Virus record (IMG/VR): IMGVR_UViG_3300050821_011941
Location: 1-21,744 of that record
From: a virus
Length of the DNA stretch: 21,744 nucleotides
Reading direction: 5' to 3' (one strand)
Shown: positions 15,009 to 21,521 of the stretch, one piece after another
How the letters are laid out: every line of letters starts with the position of its first letter
Position numbering within the stretch: position 1 is the first letter of the stretch
Position numbers and translations under genes: made by a program
The notes under the pieces: generated by a model
Told to the model about the DNA's origin: nothing
The model's database searches: none
Seen by the model: only the letters and a program-made list of their open reading frames with translations

Positions 15009-17924
15009 ATGAAATCACTCATTACATTTTTTCTTCTCGCGCTTCTGTCGATCAACGCACGCGGCGAGAGCATCATCTTTCAAACCTCGAATTGGAATTT
15101 GAGCGGGACGAACGCCATGACGAACACAATTCGCGTGACGCAAGTAGGGCAGATTATCGGTGGTCAAGGCATACAAGTTGGATTGCCAATCAATCTCAGC
15201 ACGACGAACGGATTTATCACCAACGCCTTTTTAATCGGCAACTATTCGCTATCGATTTTGAATGGCGCCCCTTATCCTTACAACGGAGTTTTATATTTTC
15301 AATCGTTGGATAATACCACGACGAATTTTGTTAATTTCACGAATCGTTGGTTGAGCGGCGGGGATATTTTTGTCAGCCAACCGGGACCGGTGGGACCGGC
15401 TGGTCAATCTAATTGTGTTCAGATTACTAATGGCGTAGCCACCAATCTAACTATCAACGGAGGGACAATCAGTTCTATTAGCGGTGGACTTGCTATTACT
15501 ACCAACCAAAACGGTTCGGGTACAATGCAGGTGAATATTACCGGCACGCCCGGAACCAACGTCGGTTTTCTAAATGCCCCTCTGGTTGTGACAGCAAACA
15601 ACGGCTCCGACCATGTTCTGGGATTGCAGAACACTGACCCGCATCAATTCACGACGGTTAATTTTGTAACGGATGACCAAAATGTCGGGGCGATCGGACC
15701 GGGCAACAGCCTGAACAATATCTACCCGAACACGATGATGATCGAGGATGACACTCCGGCTCACAACGGAGTGTGGCTCGCGGACGGGAACGGGAACGTT
15801 CTTGCGGGCGGACTTTACAATCGGAATTTCGTCTGGACGACCGGCGCGACCCATTCCACCAACGGTCTGGCTATCACGACTGTAATCACGCCGTCCGGCA
15901 GCATTTCCAATGCTGGTAGTTTGACCTTTGGAGGAACTGCCAACGGGAACGGCAGCGGTCTCACGTCGCTCAACGCCTCGGCCATCAGCGCCGGGACGGT
16001 GCCGACGAACAACGAGTTCGGCCTGCTTCCCGCTCTCGCGAACAGCAACGGCATCGGCCTGACCAATTTGTCCGGCAGCAACTTCCTGCCGCAAGGGGCT
16101 AATAGCATCTTCGGCAACGGCACCGGCAGTGCCACGCAGCCGGGAGGGACCACGAACGGTTCATATATTGTCAACACGCTTACGGGTCAGCAATTCGTCG
16201 GAGGCGGCGCTGGCCTGACTGCACTCAATGGCAGCAGCATCAGCAGCGGGACGGTGGCGACGAATTATCTGCCAGCGGCGCTGGCGGCGCTGGCGGCGAA
16301 CAATGGGGTGAACCTGACGGGCTTCACGGCGGGACAGATTCCGAATCTGCCGGGGAGCATCATTACCAGCGGGACGATCAATCAGGCGCGAATACCGCAG
16401 GACGGGACAACAATCACCAACAGCGGTGGAAACCTGACGGCGGGGACGAATGTTGCGCTCTACAACGCCAGCGGCACCTTTGGCGGGACGCAGACGTTTG
16501 GGAATATGACGGTGAATGGGACTATTGCCGGAACCGCGGTCGTGCCGCTTGCGAATGGAGGCACCGGCAATGCTGTCGGGTATGCACAAGGTTTTACTAA
16601 TGGTCTGCTTCCGATGTATTTCAGCAACAACAATAATTACCCGACGCTAGTCGTGCCGCTCACTCCAGCCCAATCTTCAAACACGACCTTTAACAACCAA
16701 ATTCAGGTGTTTAGCGGCATCAGTTCCTATGGTTCTTCCGTTGGGTTTACCTATCCGTTAATCGGAACAAACTTTGTCTCAGGAGCGCAGAATTTGTGGT
16801 CAACCAATATCGACCCGGTAACCGGACTGGCAGTCACGAATTATATCCAGAACGCGGGCAATATGTTTCAGGTGGGACAGGTGCCATTGCAGTCGGGCAC
16901 TAATAAGACCATCAATTCATCTCCCAATATTGGCCAAGGCTGGGCGCAAGCATGGTCTCCCGCGCAGCCATATTTCATCGGCGGATTTTCCAGCGGCCAC
17001 CAAATCGCGGGGATGGTTTACGAGCCGTCAAACGTGACATTCTACTTCAATCCAGTTATTCCAACAAATTACGATGGACGCGGAGACAACTTCGCAAAAT
17101 CTTACGTAATCTTTGACGGCGTTCATACCAATGTTGCCCTGACAAATTTGCTTCAATTTCAGGTGAGTGCGCAAAACTTTACGCTTGATAGTTTTGGAGA
17201 TTTCGCAAGCACTTTAGGTGGAAATGTTTATTTCAACTCGTCTAAGGCTCAGTTTACGAATCTAGTGCTTAATCAAGCCGGGAATACTGGAGGTTCCGAT
17301 TTTACTCCAGTCATTTCCATTCCGAACGCTGCTGGAACATCGGGAGGCTGGACAGAAGGCTTGCGAGATGATTCTGGACATTCTTTATATTGGGGCACGG
17401 ATTCAACCGTCATGCTTCAACTGGCAGGAGACAGTTCGGCAGTGCAATCACTTGTTCCGTTACTTGCCAATTCAGGAACATTCACAAATGGCATTGTCGG
17501 CAACACTGCTTCAAATAATCCACCCGCTGGCAACGTCGGTGAATTGGTTCAAACACTCGTGGCTCAAGGCTCCGCTGTCACCTGCTCGACTGGTGTAGTA
17601 ACCAATGTGGCTCAGGTCATTCTTACTGCTGGGGATTGGGATGTGGAGGGCAATGTAAATTTCACTAATGCTTCGGCTACTGTTACCCAGGAAGTAGCAG
17701 GTATATGGCCAACTACCTTAAGTGCGTCAGGAATTCCGACTGATGGAAGTGAGGTTATCTCTGGGGTGTTATCCACCGTTGTGACGGGGGCAGACTCAAT
17801 CACCTTGCCGCGCAAACGTATAAATACTTCCGTTACCACTACAAATTATCTGGCAGCTAAAAGCACATTCTCCGCTGGCACGGTGAAGGCTTATGGGCAA
17901 ATTAGCGCAAGGCGGGTGCGATGA
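15009..17924 (+). CDS. Tail fibre with signal peptide
   Basis: A 971-residue fibre, probably the receptor-binding device. The start chosen is the ATG at 15009, two bases after the previous stop; a frame back to 14913 lies inside that gene. The N-terminus is a Sec-type signal (MKS, core LITFFLLALLSI, possible cleavage after 'ARG' near residue 18). A Thr/Asn-rich β domain follows, then a short collagen-like 'GPVGPAG' (about 125-131). Next are three related repeats: 'GNGSGLTSLNASAISAGTVP' (near 314-333), 'GGGAGLTALNGSSISSGTVA' (near 398-417) and a variant ending 'GSIITSGTINQARIP' (near 449-463). The C-terminal 100 residues ('GDWDVEGNVNF' ... 'YGQISARRVR') match a β-sandwich tip domain found on many tail fibres. 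The signal peptide is unexpected for a fibre assembled in the cytoplasm. Confidence 0.85.
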   Translation: MKSLITFFLLALLSINARGESIIFQTSNWNLSGTNAMTNTIRVTQVGQIIGGQGIQVGLPINLSTTNGFITNAFLIGNYSLSILNGAPYPYNGVLYFQSLDNTTTNFVNFTNRWLSGGDIFVSQPGPVGPAGQSNCVQITNGVATNLTINGGTISSISGGLAITTNQNGSGTMQVNITGTPGTNVGFLNAPLVVTANNGSDHVLGLQNTDPHQFTTVNFVTDDQNVGAIGPGNSLNNIYPNTMMIEDDTPAHNGVWLADGNGNVLAGGLYNRNFVWTTGATHSTNGLAITTVITPSGSISNAGSLTFGGTANGNGSGLTSLNASAISAGTVPTNNEFGLLPALANSNGIGLTNLSGSNFLPQGANSIFGNGTGSATQPGGTTNGSYIVNTLTGQQFVGGGAGLTALNGSSISSGTVATNYLPAALAALAANNGVNLTGFTAGQIPNLPGSIITSGTINQARIPQDGTTITNSGGNLTAGTNVALYNASGTFGGTQTFGNMTVNGTIAGTAVVPLANGGTGNAVGYAQGFTNGLLPMYFSNNNNYPTLVVPLTPAQSSNTTFNNQIQVFSGISSYGSSVGFTYPLIGTNFVSGAQNLWSTNIDPVTGLAVTNYIQNAGNMFQVGQVPLQSGTNKTINSSPNIGQGWAQAWSPAQPYFIGGFSSGHQIAGMVYEPSNVTFYFNPVIPTNYDGRGDNFAKSYVIFDGVHTNVALTNLLQFQVSAQNFTLDSFGDFASTLGGNVYFNSSKAQFTNLVLNQAGNTGGSDFTPVISIPNAAGTSGGWTEGLRDDSGHSLYWGTDSTVMLQLAGDSSAVQSLVPLLANSGTFTNGIVGNTASNNPPAGNVGELVQTLVAQGSAVTCSTGVVTNVAQVILTAGDWDVEGNVNFTNASATVTQEVAGIWPTTLSASGIPTDGSEVISGVLSTVVTGADSITLPRKRINTSVTTTNYLAAKSTFSAGTVKAYGQISARRVR

Positions 17925-17965
17925 CCACCCCGCCCCAACCCGAATGGACGCCGAGCGATAAATAA
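17921..17965 (+). CDS. Possible 14-aa peptide ORF
   Basis: ATG at 17921 overlaps the fibre stop as ATGA and reads MTTPPQPEWTPSDK to a TAA at 17963-17965, four bases before the next gene. The overlap matches the coupling used through the operon. It may simply keep ribosomes moving across the gap to the lysis genes. At 14 codons it can equally be chance. Confidence 0.2.
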   Translation: MTTPPQPEWTPSDK

Positions 17966-17968
17966 TTT

Positions 17969-18466
17969 ATGCAAAACCCTGAGTGGATAACAGCATTGGG
18001 AACCGTGGCCGGTGTTGTCATCGCGTGGATTGTGGCTCGCGGCGCGGGGCGCAAGGAAGCGGAGCGCTACAGTCAGGAGCAGTCGCGGGAGAAGGAGCAG
18101 TTCAAAATTGAACTCGCCGTCTGGCGTTCAAAAATCGAATTTATGGTAGGCGAACTTTGGGCGAGCCAGGGGCGGCGCGGCACAACCGCTGCGGTCATCA
18201 AAGGGCTGGGCGAAGTGCACAGCCCGCTCAAGGCGACGGTGAAGGGCCGGGAAATATTCGCCGCCATCACGCCGGACATTGACGCTTTTTACCGCACGGA
18301 AGGGCACACGCTGGACGAAGGCATGTTGCGGGCCAAGCTCGAAAGCCTTTTTGGCGACCGCATCATGCGCGAAATCTGCATCCCGCACCACTTCATGCAG
18401 AGCGAGTGCATCGAGATTGCCGTGGCGATAGTGCGCGAGGACTGGGAGAAGGAGCACGCGCAATGA
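17969..18466 (+). CDS. Membrane-anchored protein, lysis region
   Basis: A 165-residue protein with one N-terminal membrane segment (about residues 6-23, 'WITALGTVAGVVIAWIVARG'), then a charged, probably coiled-coil stretch ('GRKEAERYSQEQSREKEQFK') and a soluble, mixed-charge domain. The membrane segment lacks a typical cleavage site, so an anchor is more likely than a cleaved signal. The layout (short anchor plus long coil) resembles inner-membrane spanin or holin-associated proteins, and it opens the set of genes leading to a cell-wall enzyme. No family recognised. The stop overlaps the next gene as ATGA at 18463-18466. Confidence 0.65.
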   Translation: MQNPEWITALGTVAGVVIAWIVARGAGRKEAERYSQEQSREKEQFKIELAVWRSKIEFMVGELWASQGRRGTTAAVIKGLGEVHSPLKATVKGREIFAAITPDIDAFYRTEGHTLDEGMLRAKLESLFGDRIMREICIPHHFMQSECIEIAVAIVREDWEKEHAQ

Positions 18467-18765
18467 AACTCTCGCTCAAGACGGTTATCTGGATTTGGGT
18501 GCTGGCCACGATTCGTTTTATCGTCAAGTGTGGCATCAGCGTCGGCGCGTTGTTTCAAGCTATGTCGCTGGCGTGGCCGGACATGACGCCGTTTCAAAGG
18601 CAATGCTTTGATGTGAGTGTTTGCATGGTGGTTTTGAATCACACGGACAGCTTTGTGACCAACGTTGTCAAGGCGCTGAAAGAGGGCAAGGAATTGCCGC
18701 CCGATGACAACGGCGACACTCAATTTATCGCTCGACAGACAACCGCAACTGAAATAAAAAACTAA
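18463..18765 (+). CDS. Holin-like small membrane protein
   Basis: A 100-residue protein from the ATG at 18463, overlapping the previous stop (ATGA). A longer frame to 18406 lies inside the neighbour. A basic MKLSLK start precedes a hydrophobic region (about 8-35, 'TVIWIWVLATIRF' and 'GISVGALFQAMSLAW'). A weaker hydrophobic stretch 'DVSVCMVVLNH' (about 49-59) may be a second membrane segment. The C-terminal 30 residues are hydrophilic. Size, hydrophobic N-terminus, charged tail and position before a cell-wall enzyme fit a holin, but holins share no diagnostic motif. Confidence 0.6.
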   Translation: MKLSLKTVIWIWVLATIRFIVKCGISVGALFQAMSLAWPDMTPFQRQCFDVSVCMVVLNHTDSFVTNVVKALKEGKELPPDDNGDTQFIARQTTATEIKN

Positions 18766-18770
18766 ACATC

Positions 18771-19436
18771 ATGAAAAAGTTCCTTCTTAGCATCGTGCTC
18801 GCCCTGTCCGTGCTCACGGTCAAGGCGCAGACTAATACCTCAACTAACGGCCTGCCAGCCTTGCAACGTGTCGGCAATGATCTACTGGCGTTTCTTCAAG
18901 ACAACAACGCCTTCGGTGGAACCAACAGCCTACGCATCGTCGCCGGCCCCGTGGAAAGCGGCAATCATTGGGGCGGACTGTTGGAAACGCATATCCCGCT
19001 CGCCGCCAATGGTCAAATCTCACCCGGCTTCGCTGTGATGTATTTGAACAAGACCTTTTACGACGCCAACATCAACCTGAATCTTTCGAGCACCTTCGAT
19101 GTGTTCAAACTTTTTGGTTCTACCAATCTGAGTTTGCCGCTTAATATTGGCATCGAAAGCGGGCCATACGTCAACATGCACGATAGCAGCATCGGTGCTC
19201 AATCCGGAGCGTTCCAAACGATTGACACTAAACTAGGCGTCGGGCATCTGTGTTTGTCCGCGACCGAGATCACGGCGAGCACCTTTCCTAAGCCGATTTT
19301 TGGCGCGTTGCTTTCCTATGGCATCGGCGCAAATCCGGCGAACGACTCGGCGCAGGCAAAGTTTTCACGTTTCTACCAAGCGAGCCTGAATCGCGGTTCG
19401 CTTGAAATACCTTGGGATTCGCGTGCGAGGTTTTGA
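18771..19436 (+). CDS. Secreted protein, possible outer-membrane β-protein
   Basis: A 221-residue protein with a clear Sec signal (MKKFLLSIVLALSVLTVKA, cleavage after residue 19 before 'QTNTS'). The mature part has alternating polar/apolar strands ('NSLRIVAGPVESGNHWGG', 'PGFAVMYLNKTFYDANINLN', 'LSLPLNIGIESGPYV', 'LGVGHLCLSATEI') that fit a small outer-membrane β-barrel or a periplasmic β-protein. It ends with 'PWDSRARF' rather than the terminal aromatic pattern of every barrel, although the last residue is Phe. It sits between the holin candidate and the cell-wall enzyme, so an outer-membrane lysis role, or a cell-surface change during infection, is possible. I do not recognise a family. The stop overlaps the next start as TGATG. 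Confidence 0.75.
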   Translation: MKKFLLSIVLALSVLTVKAQTNTSTNGLPALQRVGNDLLAFLQDNNAFGGTNSLRIVAGPVESGNHWGGLLETHIPLAANGQISPGFAVMYLNKTFYDANINLNLSSTFDVFKLFGSTNLSLPLNIGIESGPYVNMHDSSIGAQSGAFQTIDTKLGVGHLCLSATEITASTFPKPIFGALLSYGIGANPANDSAQAKFSRFYQASLNRGSLEIPWDSRARF

Positions 19437-19912
19437 TGAATGACCTCCCCGATTTGCTGCCCGGCGACGTCCTAATTTACACAGGGCGTTCCTTCTTCGA
19501 CTGGGTAATCCGGTTGAAGCGCGGCTCATTCGCTTGCCACACGGAAATCTACATCGGCGGTGGTCAATCCGTCGCGGCTCGCAACTGGCCGCAGAAGGTA
19601 AATCGCTATCCGGTTCGCTGGAAGGGGCTGTATCGCGTTTACCGGCCTAACCAAACCGTGGACATTGACGCGGCCATGAAATGGTTTTATTCAAAGGCCC
19701 AAGGTAAGAGCTACGATATTTTGGGGTTGCTTTGTTTCACCTTCGCCGCTTGGCAGAGTTCGCCCGACAAATTCTTTTGCTCTGAATTTGCGCGGGACTT
19801 TTTAGTTCCGGGCGGCTTTGACCCTTACAATCCCGACTTCGATTCCGATCATTGCGCCCCCGACCATTATGAGACGAGCGCGAATTGCACAACCTTTTGG
19901 AAAGAACCATGA
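19436..19912 (+). CDS. Permuted NlpC/P60-like enzyme (YiiX type), possible endolysin
   Basis: A 158-residue protein starting at the ATG of a TGATG overlap (an upstream TTG at 19412 gives eight more residues). It has the order of the permuted papain-like YiiX/YaeF group: 'LPGDVLIYTG' (8-17), 'FACHTEIYIGGG' with His35 as the likely base, 'GKSYDILGLL' (90-99), and 'KFFCSEFARDFL' with Cys115 as the likely nucleophile. Enzymes of this fold cut amide bonds in peptidoglycan peptides or lipids. After a holin-like gene it is the best endolysin candidate, since no classical lysozyme or amidase is seen. It lacks a signal peptide, so it would need a holin or another route. An accessory amidase unrelated to lysis is the alternative. 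Confidence 0.8.
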   Translation: MNDLPDLLPGDVLIYTGRSFFDWVIRLKRGSFACHTEIYIGGGQSVAARNWPQKVNRYPVRWKGLYRVYRPNQTVDIDAAMKWFYSKAQGKSYDILGLLCFTFAAWQSSPDKFFCSEFARDFLVPGGFDPYNPDFDSDHCAPDHYETSANCTTFWKEP

Positions 19913-20100
19913 AACTAACCATTATTCTTAACGTCCTCGAAACAAATGTTGACCTTCCGCCGCAGTTTGCCTGCTTGGATTATTTGGAACTCGCCAAAGC
20001 CAGCATCCAGCAACCGCGAGAAAATTCCGCACTGCCGATCACGGGAAACATTTCACTGCCAGACGGCCAATCAGTTGGCGAATGGAGGATTGAACCATGA
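19909..20100 (+). CDS. Small hypothetical protein
   Basis: A 63-residue soluble protein. It starts at an ATG overlapping the enzyme stop (ATGA at 19909-19912) and ends in another ATGA with the next gene, so it is coupled on both sides. The sequence opens 'MKLTIILNVLETNVDLP', continues 'CLDYLELAKASIQQP', and ends 'ISLPDGQSVGEWRIEP'. It has no signal or membrane segment beyond a short apolar start. No family recognised. The tight coupling and conserved-looking composition support it as a real gene, possibly an accessory to the enzyme before it. Confidence 0.65.
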   Translation: MKLTIILNVLETNVDLPPQFACLDYLELAKASIQQPRENSALPITGNISLPDGQSVGEWRIEP

Positions 20101-20516
20101 AATCCACCCCGCTCCTTTACCCCTCCATCATCGCCGCAATCGGCATCGTCATTCTTGGCTTGCTGGCTGCGCATGGAAATGTTCCGCCGATACCGGGACA
20201 GAAATTGCAATCGCCGAAAGCTGCGGCATTGGCGAACATGGCGGGGAAGGCGATGGTGATTGCCACAACGAGCGTCATCACCATCATTACAAACCAAGGT
20301 GTCATCGCCGCTGATTTCAAGGCAACTCAAATTCAAGGGCTTCGGGCGGGATTTGTTTACCGCGCAGGCATGACGATGACGAATGGTTGGAAAGTTTTGG
20401 GAACGGCTCCATATCCCACAAACGGCGGGACGGTCTCCATGCAATTCTCCGGCACAAATCTGCCCGCGCTTTATTTCAAGGCGTTTTATCAGTTTCCGAA
20501 CCCGACGAATTATTGA
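20097..20516 (+). CDS. Membrane-anchored or secreted protein ending the late operon
   Basis: A 139-residue protein with an N-terminal hydrophobic segment (about 9-25, 'PSIIAAIGIVILGLLAA'), then 'HGNVPPIPG', which could be a cleavage region (after 'AHG') or the exit of an anchor. The rest would be periplasmic: a second apolar stretch 'MVIATTSVITIITN' (about 53-66) and a β-rich end ('TVSMQFSGTNLPALYFKAFY') resembling the fibronectin-like ends of secreted proteins in this genome. It could be a second spanin-type component, but there is no lipobox Cys. It begins as ATGA on the previous gene and its stop is seven bases inside the facing minus-strand gene. Confidence 0.65.
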   Translation: MKSTPLLYPSIIAAIGIVILGLLAAHGNVPPIPGQKLQSPKAAALANMAGKAMVIATTSVITIITNQGVIAADFKATQIQGLRAGFVYRAGMTMTNGWKVLGTAPYPTNGGTVSMQFSGTNLPALYFKAFYQFPNPTNY

Positions 20517-20719
20517 CCACTCGCCCGCTTCCGCGATTTCGGGAACGGGATAATCTCCGCCGATTTTTTTTCAATTTCAGCGAAGGATACGCCGTTCTTT
20601 TGATCGCGGATGATTTCCAATTGCGAAATGAACCGGGCCAAATCGTAGGGCGGTCTTTTGCCGATTAAATAATAAGCCGCCGCTTTTTTTCTCCATTCCG
20701 TTATCCAATCGTCAATCAT
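20510..20719 (-). CDS. Small minus-strand hypothetical protein
   Basis: The only convincing gene on the minus strand. The 69-residue form starts at the ATG at 20719 (reading 'MIDDWITEWRKKAAAYYLIG'); the frame extends to TTG at 20779, adding 20 residues that overlap the operator region. The protein is basic and helical, with 'KRPPYDLARFISQLEIIRDQ' and an ending 'IEKKSAEIIPFPKSRKR'. No DNA-binding motif is certain. It converges on the late operon with stop codons overlapping by seven bases, and is divergent from the ribbon-helix-helix gene, so it may belong to a regulatory switch. No good ribosome site precedes the ATG. Confidence 0.55.
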   Translation of the reverse strand: MIDDWITEWRKKAAAYYLIGKRPPYDLARFISQLEIIRDQKNGVSFAEIEKKSAEIIPFPKSRKRASGQ

Positions 20720-20725
20720 GGCATC

Positions 20726-20742
20726 GCTTTTGCCGTAAAAGC
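20726..20742. repeat. Short inverted repeat before the minus-strand gene
   Basis: GCTTTT at 20726-20731 and AAAAGC at 20737-20742 form a six-base hairpin stem with the loop GCCGT. It lies just upstream of the minus-strand ATG at 20719 and might affect access to that start. It is short enough to be chance. Confidence 0.25.
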
Positions 20743-20747
20743 CCAAT

Positions 20748-20761
20748 AAACACAAGTGTTT
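20748..20761. promoter_or_regulatory. 14-bp near-palindrome in the divergent region
   Basis: AAACAC at 20748-20753 and GTGTTT at 20756-20761 are perfect inverted halves separated by AA. The site lies between the divergent minus-strand gene and the ribbon-helix-helix gene, next to the repeat operator, and could be a separate repressor site. Support is sequence symmetry only. Confidence 0.3.
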
Positions 20762-20769
20762 TTGTGCAG

Positions 20770-20807
20770 TTACCACCAAAGTGGTAAAAAGTGGTAAAAA
20801 GTGGTTG
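20770..20807. promoter_or_regulatory. Operator-like array of 7-bp sites at 10-bp spacing
   Basis: The core GTGGTAA occurs at 20781-20787 and 20791-20797, with GTGGTTG at 20801-20807. An inverted copy, TTACCAC, lies at 20770-20776. The three forward copies are spaced exactly 10 bases, one helical turn, and the last overlaps the -35 box at 20805. Binding here would block RNA polymerase. Ribbon-helix-helix proteins are known to bind such short repeats cooperatively, and one is encoded immediately downstream, so autoregulation is the natural inference. Confidence 0.65.
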
Positions 20808-20833
20808 ACTAGCTTTCGATTTTCTGTTTTATT
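20805..20833 (+). promoter_or_regulatory. Promoter of the second + operon
   Basis: TTGACT at 20805-20810 (five of six to consensus) and TTTATT at 20828-20833 (four of six) are 17 bases apart. The predicted transcription start, about 20840, is within a few bases of the ATG at 20842, so the message would be leaderless; no Shine-Dalgarno sequence is present there. The promoter overlaps the last repeat of the operator array. Confidence 0.55.
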
Positions 20834-20841
20834 GTCCCTGC

Positions 20842-20979
20842 ATGAAATTGAAATCGGTAAAAATCACACCGGAAGCTGCCATGTGGTTGAAGAAAATCGC
20901 CAAGATGACCGGCATCTCCCAAACGCGAATCGCCTCGGCGTCCATCGTGGAAAAGGCTCAGAAAATCCAAAACAAATGA
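20842..20979 (+). CDS. Ribbon-helix-helix regulator, 45 aa
   Basis: A 45-residue protein below the usual cutoff for gene finding. It reads as a minimal ribbon-helix-helix fold: a strand 'LKSVKITPEAA' (about 3-13), a first helix 'MWLKKIAKMTG' (14-24), the turn 'ISQTRI', and a second helix 'ASASIVEKAQKIQ' (31-43). Such proteins act as dimers that put the strand into the DNA major groove (Arc, CopG and ParD types). The repeat array and promoter directly upstream are the likely target, giving negative autoregulation of the operon it leads. Its stop overlaps the next start as ATGA. An overlapping longer frame is set aside. Confidence 0.75.
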   Translation: MKLKSVKITPEAAMWLKKIAKMTGISQTRIASASIVEKAQKIQNK

Positions 20980-21215
20980 AAACAATTCCATTGGATACTA
21001 AACGGTTCATGCCGACATGGACTGAAATAAAAGACAAAGCTCACCTTTACGCGACCGCGAGACTTCGCACGACCGGCGAATGGGTGAAGATTGTTGCGGT
21101 CGTGAAATACATGGACGGTTTGCAACTAGCCGAACCATGCTTCGCGGTGCGCTTTCAAAACGAAGCAGGTCATGGATATTACAAAACGGAGGAACTTTGT
21201 GATTTCTGCCTCTAA
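20976..21215 (+). CDS. Small hypothetical protein
   Basis: A 79-residue protein from the ATG at 20976 (ATGA overlap with the regulator). A frame open back to 20781 in the same phase crosses the promoter and is not used. The centre and C-terminus read as strands ('WVKIVAVVKYMDGLQLAEP', 'CFAVRFQNEAGHGYYKTEEL'), suggesting a small β-barrel or SH3-like fold, and the end 'CDFCL' has two Cys. No function can be given. It shares the operon with a DNA-binding regulator, a membrane peptide and a pentapeptide-repeat protein, the sort of small-gene set found in phage early or accessory regions. Confidence 0.65.
   Translation: MKTIPLDTKRFMPTWTEIKDKAHLYATARLRTTGEWVKIVAVVKYMDGLQLAEPCFAVRFQNEAGHGYYKTEELCDFCL
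21188..21193 (+). promoter_or_regulatory. Ribosome binding site deciding a GTG start
   Basis: GGAGGA, five bases before GTG at 21199, is the strongest Shine-Dalgarno sequence in this part of the window. It favours the GTG over the in-frame ATG at 21172, which has no such site. Confidence 0.6.
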
Positions 21216-21441
21216 ACATTTTCCCTTAATTGGGCGAGAGGCAGCGCCAGCCGACAATGGCGCAAGTGTTGAACTCGACATCACCATCCGACTGCAAACA
21301 GAGCGCGTTGCCATTCTCAAAGAGCTTGTGAATGTGAAACACTGGCGACTCTCCAAGCTCCGCGCAGCGAATGAAGTGATGAACCAATACAATCCGAATG
21401 CGGGCGTGAAACAGGCTTATCCGAAAGGACGGTGGACATGA
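21199..21441 (+). CDS. Small hypothetical protein
   Basis: An 80-residue protein read from GTG at 21199, chosen because of the GGAGGA just upstream. The ATG at 21172 would add nine residues and increase the overlap with the preceding gene from 17 to 44 bases. After a polar N-terminus, 'VELDITIRLQTERVAILKEL' leads into a helical, basic half ('VNVKHWRLSKLRAANEVMNQ') and an end 'VKQAYPKGRWT'. It might bind nucleic acid given the basic helices, but no motif is decisive. Its stop overlaps the next start as ATGA at 21438-21441. Confidence 0.6.
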   Translation: MISASKHFPLIGREAAPADNGASVELDITIRLQTERVAILKELVNVKHWRLSKLRAANEVMNQYNPNAGVKQAYPKGRWT

Positions 21442-21515
21442 TCCCAGTGATTCTAACTCTCGTTTGGGGTCTGCTGATAATTGCCGGGGCGGTGGAACAT
21501 TTTAAACAACAGTAA
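21438..21515 (+). CDS. 25-aa single-span membrane peptide
   Basis: An ATGA-coupled reading frame of 25 codons. It gives a short hydrophobic helix (about residues 2-18, 'IPVILTLVWGLLIIAGA') and the tail 'VEHFKQQ'. Such peptides can regulate or disrupt membrane complexes, or act as small toxins. The start coupling and the clean membrane helix argue for a real gene. It sits between two soluble-protein genes in an operon controlled by a ribbon-helix-helix protein. Function unknown. Confidence 0.5.
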   Translation: MIPVILTLVWGLLIIAGAVEHFKQQ

Positions 21516-21521
21516 AAACCT

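Noticed and set aside
15943-16400. Diversity-generating retroelement target in the fibre gene
   Set aside because: No reverse transcriptase or template repeat is visible in the window, and the protein repeats are structural.
20770-20807. CRISPR array or replication iterons
   Set aside because: The units are only 7-10 bp with no spacers and abut a promoter, so an operator explains them better.
20781-20975. Longer frame upstream of the 79-aa gene
   Set aside because: It would read through the promoter and operator and overlap the ribbon-helix-helix gene. The ATGA-coupled ATG at 20976 is the better start.
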